A DNA stretch of 64,000 nucleotides from Phyllobacterium brassicacearum (lineage in GTDB: Bacteria; Pseudomonadota; Alphaproteobacteria; Rhizobiales; Rhizobiaceae), in contig NZ_PGGO01000012.1 in assembly GCF_003010955.1 (NCBI RefSeq), forward strand, positions 1 to 64,000, given 5' to 3'. The position numbers and the translations under genes are program-made. The notes under the pieces were generated by a model. That model made no database searches and was not told where the DNA came from. It worked only from the letters and a program-made list of their open reading frames with translations. Numbering within the stretch: the stretch's first letter is position 1; each line of letters opens with the position of its first letter. Below, in pieces: positions 24,509 through 33,636 of this stretch.

Positions 24509-24991
24509 GCGCCCGATACGTTCAATAGCGGGATGCCGCACCTTGTCACCGATTGTCAAGCCAAGGCGCTGCGCTGTGCCGGCCTTGACCTCGACAACAA
24601 AACGCGCCGGGTCACCGGACGAGATGGTATCGCGCGAAAACGGCACCGCATTCTCGCGGATGGCAGTGATGCGGCCATTATTGTCCAGGAACAACATATC
24701 GAGGGCGGAAGGCGTGTTTTCCATCCACATCGTCACAAGTCGTGTCCTGTCGAACACGAACAGCATCGCGCTGTTGTCCTTGAGATCTGTGCGGAACATC
24801 AGACCGCGCTCACGCTCCTCATCCGTATCGGCAACTTCGACACGAAACGGCACATCGCCCTTGGCTGTATTGATCGTCAAAGGCGCCGCGTCGATAGGCA
24901 GGTGCATCGGCGCCTGGTCGAGCGCAAGAACGGGAATAGCGGTAACGATCAGAAAGACAAGTCCGGCCAGAAATGATTTCAGACGGCCCAT
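24506..24991 (-). CDS. DUF192 family exported protein
   Basis: A 161-residue protein with a signal peptide (FLAGLVFLIVTAIPVLA, residues ~6-23) and a DUF192 domain (~35-155). The domain core is EVADTDEERERGLMFRTDLKDNSAMLFVF and VTMWMENTPSALDMLFLDN, with a later GDPARFVVEVKAGTAQRLGL. The fold is a small beta-barrel and the function is unknown. The stop codon TAG 24506-24508 lies in the palindromic repeat. It is 10 bases downstream of the double cold-shock gene on the same strand, an association common in rhizobia, so they are probably one operon. Confidence 0.85.
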   Translation of the reverse strand: MGRLKSFLAGLVFLIVTAIPVLALDQAPMHLPIDAAPLTINTAKGDVPFRVEVADTDEERERGLMFRTDLKDNSAMLFVFDRTRLVTMWMENTPSALDMLFLDNNGRITAIRENAVPFSRDTISSGDPARFVVEVKAGTAQRLGLTIGDKVRHPAIERIGR

Positions 24992-25001
24992 CAGTGGGTG
25001 T

Positions 25002-25583
25002 TCAGTGGGATGACGGCAGTTGCGTGCCGATATCGGGATGGATCTCCGAGGCCATCAGGCCTTTTTCGCCATGGCCAAAGCGGATCAGTACGACTTGCCC
25101 CGGGCGCAGCTCGGTCAGGCCGAAATGGCGGAGCGTTTCCATGTGGATGAAAATATCCTCGGTGCCCTCGCCGCGCGTGAGAAAGCCGAAGCCCTTGGTG
25201 CGGTTGAACCACTTCACCAGGACACGCTCGAGCCCGCTCGACGGGGTCACAGTGACGTGGGTTCGGACCGGCGGCATTTCCGTCGGATGGATCGCTGTCG
25301 AATTGTCCATCGACTTGACGTGGAAACATTGCATGCCACGTTCGCCCTGCTTGACCTCGCAGACGACACGGGCGCCTTCGAGCGCTGTTTGAAACCCGTC
25401 GCGCCGCAGACACGTCACATGGAGCAGGATGTCAGGAAGATCAGAATTGTCAGGCACGATGAAGCCGTATCCCTTGGCCACATCAAACCACTTTATCGCG
25501 CCGGAGACCTCAATGAGGTCCAAACCATCTCTCAGACTTTCGTCGTCGGGGGAATGCCGGGCTGATACTGGTCTGTCTGACAT
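25002..25583 (-). CDS. Double cold-shock-domain protein
   Basis: A 193-residue protein with two CSD folds. CSD1 (~23-88) contains SGAIKWFDVAKGYGFIVPDN and DILLHVTCLRRDGF. CSD2 (~120-188) contains VLVKWFNRTKGFGFLTRGEG and DIFIHMETLRHFGL. Both keep the KWF and GFGF/GYGF RNA-binding stretches (RNP1/RNP2), so it should bind single-stranded nucleic acid and act as an RNA chaperone or regulator. ATG 25583 is preceded by GGAGGGG 10 bases upstream; the frame runs 26 codons further without CSD features. It heads the DUF192 operon. Confidence 0.9.
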   Translation of the reverse strand: MSDRPVSARHSPDDESLRDGLDLIEVSGAIKWFDVAKGYGFIVPDNSDLPDILLHVTCLRRDGFQTALEGARVVCEVKQGERGMQCFHVKSMDNSTAIHPTEMPPVRTHVTVTPSSGLERVLVKWFNRTKGFGFLTRGEGTEDIFIHMETLRHFGLTELRPGQVVLIRFGHGEKGLMASEIHPDIGTQLPSSH

Positions 25584-25852
25584 GAAGCTAGCCCCTCCTC
25601 TCCTGCAAGAAACACTGATTCTCTGGCTGAAGAATAACACCTGACCAAGGCCATAGAGCAAGTATCATCTGTTGGTTTTGTTGAAAACCACACGCAAAAT
25701 TGGTGTTTATCCTCAACGCTTTTCGTCCGCGTACATCACAAGTTTGTGGAGCTAAGTATTAAGTGTTACGAAATGTCCGGCGGTCCGCAAGCCCCCCAAA
25801 GGAGGTAGTGGCCGCCCTTTCAGTCGCCATGAAAACAAATCAAGGGCAAAAG

Positions 25853-26293
25853 ATGCGCTATCTTCACACAATGGTCCGTGTCCGTGACGTCAACGAGTCG
25901 CTGGATTTCTATTGCAACAAGTTCGGTCTGGAGGAAATCCGCCGTATGGAAAACGAGAAGGGCCGGTTCACGCTTATCTTCCTCGCGGCCCCGGAAGACA
26001 AGGGAAGATCGCTGGCAGAACGGGCCCCAGAGCTCGAATTGACCTATAATTGGGATCCGGAGGAATATGCCGGCGGGCGTAATTTCGGCCATCTCGCCTA
26101 TGTTGTCGACAACATTTACGACACCTGCCAGAACCTCCAGGACAAGGGCGTTGTCATCAACCGGCCACCACGCGACGGCAACATGGCTTTCGTCCGTTCG
26201 CCCGACGGCATTTCGATCGAACTTCTGCAAAAGGGATCGCCGCTGCCGCCGCAGGAGCCCTGGCTCTCGATGCCGAACACCGGCACCTGGTAA
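25853..26293 (+). CDS. gloA: Lactoylglutathione lyase (glyoxalase I)
   Basis: A 146-residue metalloenzyme converting the methylglyoxal-glutathione hemithioacetal to S-lactoylglutathione. Metal ligands: His in RYLHTMVRVRDV (~5), Glu in LELTYNWDPE (~57), His in NFGHLAYVVDN (~75) and Glu in ISIELLQKG (~123). NRPPRDGNMAFVRSPDG is also typical. The C-terminal extension PPQEPWLSMPNTGTW is common in alphaproteobacterial enzymes. ATG 25853 follows AAGGG at normal spacing; ATG 25829 upstream would add 8 residues. Single gene, divergent from the cold-shock gene. Confidence 0.92.
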   Translation: MRYLHTMVRVRDVNESLDFYCNKFGLEEIRRMENEKGRFTLIFLAAPEDKGRSLAERAPELELTYNWDPEEYAGGRNFGHLAYVVDNIYDTCQNLQDKGVVINRPPRDGNMAFVRSPDGISIELLQKGSPLPPQEPWLSMPNTGTW

Positions 26294-26296
26294 AGG

Positions 26297-27352
26297 TCAA
26301 TTTGCTGACCGTAATTCCTGCGCATACTCGTGCACCGCTTTGCGGCGCTCGGGTGTGCCAGGATGTGTTGCCAGTATATTTGTCCCGCTGTCGTCATGAA
26401 GTTTTGACTCCAATAAGATGAAGAACCGGCCTATGGCCTCGGGGTCGAAACCCGCCTCAGCCATCAGCCGCACACTATGCCGGTCCGCCTCTGCTTCTTG
26501 GGCGCGGGAGTAAGAGAGCGCCAACAATCCGCCGCCCTGCACCAGGATATCCTCCGTGCCGCTGCCAATGTCGCCCCCAATCAACATGATCAGGCCAGCC
26601 GCGCCCGCCGAGCGGTAAAGCTGCCGCAGGCTGTGCTCCAGCTCAACATGCCCAATCTCATGCGCCAGCACCCCGAGCAGCAACTCCGTATCGCCGTCGG
26701 CAAGTTTCACCAGCTCGTCCGTGATGATGACCGTACCATCCGGCAAAGCGAAGGCATTCGGCCCAATGATTCCGCCTTGCCGGAACTGGAGACCAAATTT
26801 ACCTGAATCCAATCCAAACCGGGCTGTCAGCCGTACAAACCCTTGTCGCAGTTTGGATTGATCGTCAGCGGACAGAGCCGTCACATCGAACGCGGTAGCA
26901 TCCAATGCCTGCAGCGTGCCCCTTGACATCATCTCCGGTACGACGGGCGGCGTTACGGCAACAGCCAGTTCGACAAGGGCTGGTAGTGCAAAGCGGTATA
27001 TTCCGACGATGAAGATGAGGGCCAATACGGCAAAGATTACCAGACGCGGGTGAAATCGCTCGGCACGATGGACCCAGCCGGCGCGGTTGCCCGGTACTGC
27101 GGCTATTAACGCATCGATAGCATCATTGTTCGGCGTTTCGAATACACTCCCATTGGGGAGCGTCACCCTGCGCGGCACATTCCCGACCCGATCGGTCACA
27201 ATTGCCTCGGCAAAGAATCCGGACGCCAGTACTGCGCCATCTTCCGCCAAGACAGATATGGATGTCCCACTAACTACGAGGGACGCCCTGCAGGAGCGAT
27301 TTGATCGCTCCGGATACCAAATACCCTCGATGGCCTGTTGGTCAGAATCCAA
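26297..27352 (-). CDS. M48 family zinc metallopeptidase, membrane-anchored
   Basis: A 351-residue protein. The N-terminal ~90 residues form a soluble domain, and one transmembrane segment (LVIFAVLALIFIVGIYRFALP, ~104-124) follows. The M48 peptidase domain carries zinc motif GVLAHEIGHVELEHS (~228-242) and the third ligand in SRAQEAEADRHSVRLM (~283). The family includes the quality-control proteases HtpX and BepA. The start is TTG 27352, overlapping the stop of the frameshifted DUF898 gene (27342) by 11 bases, so translation is likely coupled. DUF898-M48 pairs recur in proteobacteria, suggesting that the peptidase works with the membrane protein. Confidence 0.85.
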   Translation of the reverse strand: MDSDQQAIEGIWYPERSNRSCRASLVVSGTSISVLAEDGAVLASGFFAEAIVTDRVGNVPRRVTLPNGSVFETPNNDAIDALIAAVPGNRAGWVHRAERFHPRLVIFAVLALIFIVGIYRFALPALVELAVAVTPPVVPEMMSRGTLQALDATAFDVTALSADDQSKLRQGFVRLTARFGLDSGKFGLQFRQGGIIGPNAFALPDGTVIITDELVKLADGDTELLLGVLAHEIGHVELEHSLRQLYRSAGAAGLIMLIGGDIGSGTEDILVQGGGLLALSYSRAQEAEADRHSVRLMAEAGFDPEAIGRFFILLESKLHDDSGTNILATHPGTPERRKAVHEYAQELRSAN

Positions 27353-28432
27353 GTGCTATCCCTTCGATGTCCATGAATTCAGCTCCCACCGCTGAGCCGG
27401 TATCCTTGATCGTCGACAGGATTTCCCCAATTTCACCATCAAAGCGCATCTCTGTGTGATCCGCCTGAAAGCGCGCGAGGCGTATGGTCGCCCACGGGCG
27501 CATGAGGCCGAGTGTTGCAATCGTTACGATCAGATTGGAAATGACAATCCAAGCGTAATCCACCCGCGGCATGTCTGACGAGGGTGGCGGTCGTCAAATG
27601 TCGTCGCACTCAATCCAATATTTCGAACGCCAGCCCCATAGATCAGGCCGACGGACGCGTAAACGAGAAACAAAACAAGGTAAACCCCAACCGTGACGAT
27701 GGTCGCGATGGAAGTTACCATCTGGAGATGTTCTTCTGAACCGCTGGCAAATACGCCGAAGAACATAGCGATGACGGCCGCAAATATCCCGAGTATGAAT
27801 GCCCCTCCAATTGCGAGAAACACGCACAGCCACCACACACGGAATATATCTGACAGGCTTGGATCGACACTGAATTTCCGCCCGCCGTAACTCAAATTAC
27901 CCAGCGTGTACTGCAGCATCCAGCGGCTCGCGATCGGAGCACATATCCCGAGTGTGATAGCCGCAATGACAGGCCCAAGAAAAAATGCCTTTGCGGCACC
28001 CCAATAGCGACCGGCGAAATCGAACCGGACATTGCGATAACTTGTGACGCGTGCATTGAAACGTAGCCCACGCGCGATCAGCCACGGAATGCCAATGGCA
28101 AACACCACCGCAAGAACAAGACCAACCGCGGGTGCAAAACTCAAAAGCACATTGTAAAGAATCAAGAAGCCAATAACGATGATCTGACCAATAAGTATTT
28201 GAATTGGCCGCGCATGATAATCGAACCGTCCATCTGCCAACGCGGTATTGCCGTACAAATATCTATTGCGGCGGACTTTCGCCCAAGCGGAATAGATGCC
28301 AAAGGTGACAATCGTCAAAAGCACATTGACGATCCAGATGCCGAAATATTCTTTTGTTGTCCCCGAGAACACAAAACGATGCGCCCTGTAGCTACCCCTA
28401 CGGCCAAAATAGTTCTGTTCTAGAATTCTCAT
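27342..28432 (-). pseudogene. DUF898 (YjgN-like) membrane protein gene with a -1 frameshift
   Basis: The first 300 codons (ATG 28432) encode a typical DUF898 protein. It starts YRAHRFVFSGTTKEYFGIW, has IYSAWAKVRRNRYLYGNT and several transmembrane helices, and carries a second copy of the motif, ASRWMLQYTLGNLSYGG. Near 27570, after ATTFDDRHP, the frame ends in noise. The expected C-terminal end continues in another frame from 27572 (MPRVDYAWIVISNLIVTIATLG...RPWATIRLARFQADH). Restoring one base between about 27572 and 27590 would rejoin them, giving ~365 residues. It may be a real mutation, a sequencing error or a programmed slip; I cannot tell. GGGGGA precedes the start. Confidence 0.75.
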
Positions 28433-28600
28433 GTTTCCCCCGAAACGATCTTATGCTCAAAGCCACGCAATTTGCTTAGCGTGAGTTGGTTTACACTTGC
28501 AATGCTGCTTCTTGATGAGTCGCATTTATGATGGTGCATAAAGCTGCTTCCAAGCGTTCTCCTCTCCTGTTATCAGAAATGACAAAGTGAGGAGGATGCC

Positions 28601-30133
28601 ATGAAGGATGTGCTGATCGAGCTTGAGCGCCGCAGAACCATTGCCCGCGAAGGCGGCGGCAAGGTTCGGATCGAGGCTCAGCACAAGCGCGGCAAGCTTA
28701 CGGCGCGCGAACGCATCGACATTTTTCTCGATGAGGGTTCATTCGAGGAATTCGACACCTTCGTCGAGCATCGCTCGACCGATTTCGGCATGGAAGAGAC
28801 AAAATTTGCCGGCGACGGCGTCGTCACCGGCTGGGGGACGATCAATGGCCGGACGGTCTTCGTGTTCGCCAAGGATTTCACGGTTTTCGGCGGATCGCTC
28901 TCGGAAGCGCATGCCGAAAAGGTGCAGAAGATCCAGGATATGGCCCTGCGCAATCGCGCGCCCGTCGTCGGCCTATATGATGCCGGCGGCGCCCGCATTC
29001 AGGAAGGTGTTGCTGCACTCGGCGGTTATGCCGAAATTTTCCAGCGCAACGTCCTCGCCTCGGGAGTCATTCCGCAGATATCCGTCATCATGGGACCGTG
29101 CGCAGGCGGCGACGTCTATTCGCCGGCGATGACCGACTTCATCTTCATGGTGCGCGATACGTCCTACATGTTCGTGACCGGCCCGGATGTCGTGAAGACG
29201 GTGACCAATGAAACTGTGACGGCCGAACAGCTCGGTGGCGCTTCGGTACACACAACCAAGTCATCAATTGCCGATGGCGGCTACGACAATGACGTGGTGG
29301 CGCTTCTGCAGATGCGTCGCCTGATCGACTTCCTGCCCGCCTCCAACACCGCCGGTATTCCAGAGATCGAATGCTACCAGTCAACCGACGAACTCGACTA
29401 TTCGCTCGACCGGCTGGTGCCTGACAATGCCAACAAGCCCTATGATATCAAGGAATTGATCCGCAAGACTGTCGATGAGGGCGACTTCTTCGAGATACAG
29501 GAGAGCTTTGCACGCAACATCGTCGTCGGATTTGGGCGCGTCGAGGGCCGGACGGTCGGCATTGTCGGCAATCAGCCGATGGTACTGGCAGGCGTTCTTG
29601 ACAGTGACGCATCGCGCAAGGCAGCACGCTTTGTCCGCTTCTGCGATTGCTTCAACATTCCAATCGTTACCTTCGTCGATGTTCCTGGCTTTCTTCCCGG
29701 CACAGCGCAGGAATATGGCGGCCTGATCAAACACGGCGCCAAGCTGCTCTTCGCATATGCCGAAGCAACCGTGCCGAAGATCACCGTAATCACGCGCAAA
29801 GCCTATGGCGGCGCCTATGACGTGATGGCGTCGAAGCATTTGCGTGGGGATATCAACTATGCCTGGCCCTCGGCACAGATCGCAGTGATGGGTGCCAAGG
29901 GTGCCGTCGAAATCATCTATCGTAAGGACATTGGTGACGCCGATAAGATCGCCGAACACACCAAGCGATACGAAGACCGCTTCCTGTCGCCATTTGTGGC
30001 GGCAGAGCGCGGTTATGTCGACGAGGTCATCATGCCCCACTCGACCCGCAAGCGGATCTCAAGGGCATTGCGGATGCTGCGCAACAAGGACCTTGAGAAT
30101 CCCTGGAAGAAACACGACAACATTCCGCTCTGA
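28601..30133 (+). CDS. pccB: Propionyl-CoA carboxylase beta chain (carboxyltransferase)
   Basis: A 510-residue carboxyltransferase subunit transferring carboxylate from biotin to propionyl-CoA, giving methylmalonyl-CoA. N half: [48 protein letters not shown] and [21 protein letters not shown] with the [19 protein letters not shown] block (~165-183). C half: [20 protein letters not shown] and [16 protein letters not shown], then the second oxyanion region [14 protein letters not shown]. The length and the [12 protein letters not shown] ending fit PccB. ATG 28601 has GAGGAGG seven bases upstream. pccA and mutase genes are not in the window. Confidence 0.95.
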   Translation: MKDVLIELERRRTIAREGGGKVRIEAQHKRGKLTARERIDIFLDEGSFEEFDTFVEHRSTDFGMEETKFAGDGVVTGWGTINGRTVFVFAKDFTVFGGSLSEAHAEKVQKIQDMALRNRAPVVGLYDAGGARIQEGVAALGGYAEIFQRNVLASGVIPQISVIMGPCAGGDVYSPAMTDFIFMVRDTSYMFVTGPDVVKTVTNETVTAEQLGGASVHTTKSSIADGGYDNDVVALLQMRRLIDFLPASNTAGIPEIECYQSTDELDYSLDRLVPDNANKPYDIKELIRKTVDEGDFFEIQESFARNIVVGFGRVEGRTVGIVGNQPMVLAGVLDSDASRKAARFVRFCDCFNIPIVTFVDVPGFLPGTAQEYGGLIKHGAKLLFAYAEATVPKITVITRKAYGGAYDVMASKHLRGDINYAWPSAQIAVMGAKGAVEIIYRKDIGDADKIAEHTKRYEDRFLSPFVAAERGYVDEVIMPHSTRKRISRALRMLRNKDLENPWKKHDNIPL

Positions 30134-30697
30134 TCGAGCATGTTTAACGAAAAGAGAGATTGGGGTTCAGCGACGGAAGCTGAAACCTCCGTTGGATTCC
30201 CGCAAAATCTGGGAAATTGTGCGACTGTCGCATGGCTCGCTCAGCTTGGCGGTTGCCTTGATGATCGCTGCCTTAGCCTTGGCCACTTGTGCCATTTTCA
30301 ATACATTTGTTTCATTCACTGATGATGTATCTTTACTTATTGTTATCATTCTTTGATACCTCCACTCTAAAACCACTCTTCCAAAGAGTAATCCTCGACC
30401 CGCACACGTATATATTCAGTGTGCACTGCACACTTGTATGAAAACTAAACCGATTTAACAAATCACTATTTGTATCGAATTTTGATCCATATTTGAATGA
30501 AACCAATGAATTGCGAATAGATTCCTCACCTGTGAAGAAACGTGACGGTTATTTTGGATTGCTGCAGCGCAACGCAATAAACTTGCGTTATAATGGCCAA
30601 ATATTTGCGAAAATTTCGTTGACGCACGACCAGGCCAAGCTGTGCTTTGGCCGAGCGGATAAATTAATGTTGCAACCGATGTGATCGATTGATGCCG
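30134..30697. other. A+T-rich region after pccB with little coding signal
   Basis: About 560 bases. A weak candidate is a 54-codon frame from TTG 30192 to 30356 with two hydrophobic stretches (LAVALMIAALALATCAIF and LLIVIIL), but it lacks a clear ribosome site. A perfect palindrome is at 30418-30434. No other feature was seen. Confidence 0.4.
30418..30434. repeat. Perfect 17-bp palindrome, possible operator
   Basis: AGTGTGCACTGCACACT is symmetric around its central base, as expected of a site for a dimeric regulator. It lies in a noncoding stretch with no obvious promoter assigned to it. Confidence 0.3.
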
Positions 30698-30823
30698 TTA
30701 CGACGGCGGCATGGTCAGAGCGACCTGCATATTTGCAAGTTGCCCGGCCGAAATTCCGTAAAATATGTAAGCGCCAATGAGTGTAAAAATCGCAATCGCG
30801 ATGATAACAGTATCGTCTCTCAT
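30698..30823 (-). CDS. Small single-span membrane protein (41 aa)
   Basis: A 41-residue frame from ATG 30823 to TAA. MRDDT precedes a hydrophobic helix (VIIAIAIFTLIGAYIFYG) and a short tail (QLANMQVALTMPPS). This charge-then-helix pattern is typical of real small membrane proteins. The ribosome site is weak (GGTGAC just before the ATG). No family is known to me and the function is unknown. It is too short for many gene callers. It is followed downstream on the same strand by the pccB-side noncoding region. Confidence 0.45.
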   Translation of the reverse strand: MRDDTVIIAIAIFTLIGAYIFYGISAGQLANMQVALTMPPS

Positions 30824-30955
30824 GTCACCAGGCCCGCTATTATCGATCTTGCCATTTTAGCAAACCGATGCGCGGTTGAATGCACACCATGGTGGGTTAA
30901 CCTCTCTGGGCTAACCGCGGCAAGTTAACAACACCGCTTGCGGCGCAGGGAGCGT

Positions 30956-31135
30956 CTAACTAGCCGTGATGCCGACCTTCCTCTGGATCTCCTCGGTGGT
31001 TTCCTTGACGAAAAAGGTCAAACCAGGCGTAGCCGTTACGATGTGCGTGCCGGTTCCGTAGGGGTTAAAGGAGACGACATGCGTAAAGTTGAGTGTGAGA
31101 TGATCACCGTTGACGTCAGTCAGCTTGATCCACAT
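30956..31135 (-). CDS. Small conserved-looking protein with FlbD-like pattern (59 aa)
   Basis: A 59-residue protein from ATG 31135, with AGGGAG about eight bases upstream. MWIKLTDVNGDHLTLNFTHV, GTGTHIVTATPG and FFVKETTEEIQRKVG follow the layout of the FlbD/SwrD family (KLT..NG...LN...V....T.I....G....VKET..E...K), small proteins associated with flagellar genes. No flagellar genes are near, so the resemblance may be structural only. Codon use and the ribosome site make it a credible gene. It lies between the 41-aa gene and the GFA-type gene, on the same strand as both. Confidence 0.6.
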   Translation of the reverse strand: MWIKLTDVNGDHLTLNFTHVVSFNPYGTGTHIVTATPGLTFFVKETTEEIQRKVGITAS

Positions 31136-31218
31136 GGCCCTACTCCCTGTTTACCTAAAAACGTCGCGCGAGCTCAGGGAAGCAGGATTCTCTCAATCAG
31201 GCAATCGCTGAGGCGGCC

Positions 31219-31584
31219 CTACAAGAGATTCCTTCCATCTATGGTTTCTTCCGGCAGGGACGCAAAGTCGAATTCGTCGAAGAGACGCACATTGACGCTT
31301 ACGCGTGGATTATCGAAATCCGGTTTGTAGTCAGTCCAGGTCGGAACCTCGGAAAAGGTGCCACAACCGCAGACATTGCAATGATGGTGCTTGTTCATGC
31401 CATTGCGGGAATAGACAGCGTCCGCTTGCGGTGTCACCGACAGCTTGACTTGGGCCGGCGTATAATAGGTACAGAGAGTTCCGCGCTTGGTGCAGAACGT
31501 GCATGTGCATACGGTTACGGTCGCAGGGGCTTCGCTCACTTCAAATTTGATTGCGCCACAATGGCAGCTCGCCAGAGTTGTCAT
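31219..31584 (-). CDS. GFA family protein (glutathione-dependent formaldehyde-activating enzyme/CENP-V fold)
   Basis: A 121-residue zinc protein. ASCHCGAIKFEV (~6-17), TVCTCTFCTKRGTL (~24-37, second cysteine cluster) and HHHCNVCGCGTFSEV (~67-80) supply the CxC and CxxC ligands of the two structural and catalytic zinc ions of the GFA fold. Members were named for a proposed formaldehyde-glutathione condensation, which is not certain for most. Normal length. ATG 31584 is the only sensible start. It is located downstream of the HI0933-type oxidoreductase on the same strand, separated by a hairpin. Confidence 0.85.
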   Translation of the reverse strand: MTTLASCHCGAIKFEVSEAPATVTVCTCTFCTKRGTLCTYYTPAQVKLSVTPQADAVYSRNGMNKHHHCNVCGCGTFSEVPTWTDYKPDFDNPRVSVNVRLFDEFDFASLPEETIDGRNLL

Positions 31585-31627
31585 GAAGTCCTCCCTATCC
31601 TTCCCTGACCGAATTCATACATGACAC

Positions 31628-31650
31628 CTCCTGACAAAACCGGTCAGGAG
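31628..31650 (-). terminator. Hairpin after the HI0933-type oxidoreductase gene
   Basis: CTCCTGAC (31628-31635) pairs with GTCAGGAG (31643-31650) just past the stop of the minus-strand oxidoreductase gene. There is no U-run, so termination is only probable. Confidence 0.45.
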
Positions 31651-31661
31651 CCTTCGGGAGT

Positions 31662-32843
31662 TCAAACGGCCTGTCCTGCGACCCAACCCGACGACCAGGC
31701 CCACTGGAAATTATAACCGCCGAGCCAACCGGTTACATCGACGACCTCACCAATGAAATAAAGTCCCTTTTCGGATTTGGTTTCCATGGTTTTCTGGTCG
31801 AGCACGTCCGTATCCACTCCGCCGAGAGTGACTTCGGCCGTCCGGTAGCCTTCGGACCCGGCCGGCTTCACCTGCCATTCATTGACGGCCTTTTCAACGG
31901 CCAGCAACTGCTTGTCCGAGAGGTCGGCCAGATGACCTTCGATCTTGCTGCTCTCGGCAATCAATTGTGCGAGCCGCTTCGGCAGTAACTCGCCCAGCGC
32001 TGTTTGCAGCGCCTGGCGTCCGTTGCGTGAACGGGCTGCCCGCAGGACATCGAAGGCCCTGGTGCCTGGCAGCATGGCGACGGAGATCGTGTCTCCCTCG
32101 CGCCAATAGGAGGATATCTGCAGGATCGACGGCCCGCTGAGACCGCGATGCGTGAACAACATGGCTTCCGCGAACCTTGTCTTGCCGTGGCTCACCACCG
32201 CATCGACCGAAATTCCGGATAGCGGCTTGAGCGGGGCAAGCGTATTGTCGTCGAAGGTCAGAGGAACCAGAGCTGGCCGCGTCTCCGTCAGTGCAAGCCC
32301 GAACTGCCGGGCAACATCATAGCCGAAGCCCGTCGCGCCCATCTTTGGGATGGATTTGCCGCCGCATGCAATAACCAGCGAAGCGCAACGCACGCGTTCG
32401 CCTGACAAATCGACGACATAGCCATCGCCCGACTTCTCGATGGTGTCTGCACTCGTGCGCAGCCGCAATTCGACCCCAGCCCGGTTCATTTCCGTGACAA
32501 GCAGGTCGATGATCTGCTTGGCCGATCCATCGCAGAACAACTGGCCGAGCGTCTTCTCATGCCACGCGATGCTGTAGCGATCGACAAGGCCAATAAAGTC
32601 GCGCTGGGTGTAGCGGCGCAGTGCCGAGATACAGAAGTGCGGATTCCTGCTGATATAGTTCTGCGGCGCCGCATTGAGGTTGGTGAAATTGCAGCGGCCG
32701 CCACCGGATATGCGGATCTTTTCGCCGGGTGCCGCAGCATGATCGACGATGATGACCGAGCGTCCGCGCTTGCCCGCCTCGATGGCGCACATCATGCCGG
32801 CCGCACCGGCGCCAATAATGAGAACGTCAACTTGCTGCATCAT
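31662..32843 (-). CDS. HI0933/BaiN family NAD(P)/FAD-dependent oxidoreductase
   Basis: A 393-residue flavoprotein. The N-terminal dinucleotide-binding motif is VDVLIIGAGAAGMMCAIEAG (~5-24), followed by the family signature KIRISGGGRCNFTNLN (~43-58). Further conserved blocks are SIPKMGATGFGYDVARQFG and the C-terminal GLYFIGEVVDVTGWLGGYNF with AWSSG. Relatives include BaiN and other reductases of unsaturated substrates; the physiological substrate is unknown. ATG 32843 overlaps the TGA of the YdcF gene by four bases, showing translational coupling in one operon. Confidence 0.9.
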   Translation of the reverse strand: MMQQVDVLIIGAGAAGMMCAIEAGKRGRSVIIVDHAAAPGEKIRISGGGRCNFTNLNAAPQNYISRNPHFCISALRRYTQRDFIGLVDRYSIAWHEKTLGQLFCDGSAKQIIDLLVTEMNRAGVELRLRTSADTIEKSGDGYVVDLSGERVRCASLVIACGGKSIPKMGATGFGYDVARQFGLALTETRPALVPLTFDDNTLAPLKPLSGISVDAVVSHGKTRFAEAMLFTHRGLSGPSILQISSYWREGDTISVAMLPGTRAFDVLRAARSRNGRQALQTALGELLPKRLAQLIAESSKIEGHLADLSDKQLLAVEKAVNEWQVKPAGSEGYRTAEVTLGGVDTDVLDQKTMETKSEKGLYFIGEVVDVTGWLGGYNFQWAWSSGWVAGQAV

Positions 32844-33634
32844 GGTGACGGCAACAGCTGGTCGGTGCGCCCGACCATCCAATAGGCAAGAAGACCAACC
32901 CATTCCCGCAGCGCTATCGACATGTTCTGCAGGGAATCCAGCGGATTGTCCCTTGATATTCCAATGGATTCCTTGCCCGATGTGCGGTAATCCGACGGCC
33001 ACGGCACGACTTCGAAGCCTGCTTTGCGGAAGAGGCCGACCGAACGCGGCATGTGGAATGCCGACGTGATAAGGACCCACGTCTCGCCGGGCATGGCGTT
33101 CACCATGTCCTTGGTGAAGACGGCATTCTCGTAGGTATTGCGTGACTGGCTCTCGAGCGTCAGCCGCCCCGGCGCGACGCCAAGCGCAGTCAGCAGTCGC
33201 GGCGCCGTTACGCCATCGCCTTCTCCCTCAAGGATCATATTTCCGGTCCCGCCGGTCACCACTACCTTTGCCTCGGGATGGCGCGCGGCGAGAATTGCGG
33301 CTTCGACGAACCGGTCTCCGCCGGAATTGAGCTCATAGCCGCCACGCACGAGATTGACCCCGCCCTCAAAGCCTCCACCAAGTACCACGATCCCGTCGAC
33401 TTTATCCGGTAATGAAACCGGGCGCTGGAATCGGTCCTCGAGCGGGTGGATCATCAGGGCGCCAAGCGATGTCCATGCGCCAAGCCCAAGCACGAGAAAT
33501 GCGCAGGCCGACGTCAATATTGCCGTGCGCCGCCACCTCAAAAGCACCGCGACAACTGTCAGCGCCACCATCAGGATTGAGAAATTGAGCGGTTGTGCAA
33601 AGAACCAGAAGATTTTCGAAAGGTAGAAAAACAT
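32840..33634 (-). CDS. YdcF/ElyC-type DUF218 membrane protein
   Basis: A 264-residue inner-membrane protein with two N-terminal transmembrane helices (~6-30 and ~37-58). A DUF218 domain (~78-225) starts with VDGIVVLGGGFEGG and continues through AKVVVTGGTGNM, LESQSRNTYENAVFTK and LITSAFHMPRSVGLFRKAGFEV. Family members such as ElyC and SanA affect envelope biogenesis; the biochemical role is unresolved. ATG 33634 lies 2 bases after the GNAT stop at 33637, and its own stop overlaps the next gene start, so the whole set is one transcription unit. Confidence 0.85.
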   Translation of the reverse strand: MFFYLSKIFWFFAQPLNFSILMVALTVVAVLLRWRRTAILTSACAFLVLGLGAWTSLGALMIHPLEDRFQRPVSLPDKVDGIVVLGGGFEGGVNLVRGGYELNSGGDRFVEAAILAARHPEAKVVVTGGTGNMILEGEGDGVTAPRLLTALGVAPGRLTLESQSRNTYENAVFTKDMVNAMPGETWVLITSAFHMPRSVGLFRKAGFEVVPWPSDYRTSGKESIGISRDNPLDSLQNMSIALREWVGLLAYWMVGRTDQLLPSP

Positions 33635-33636
33635 CG

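Noticed and set aside
30493-30684. 63-codon plus-strand frame from TTG 30493
   Set aside because: It has no Shine-Dalgarno, an A+T-rich noncoding-like composition and no pattern of a folded or membrane protein.
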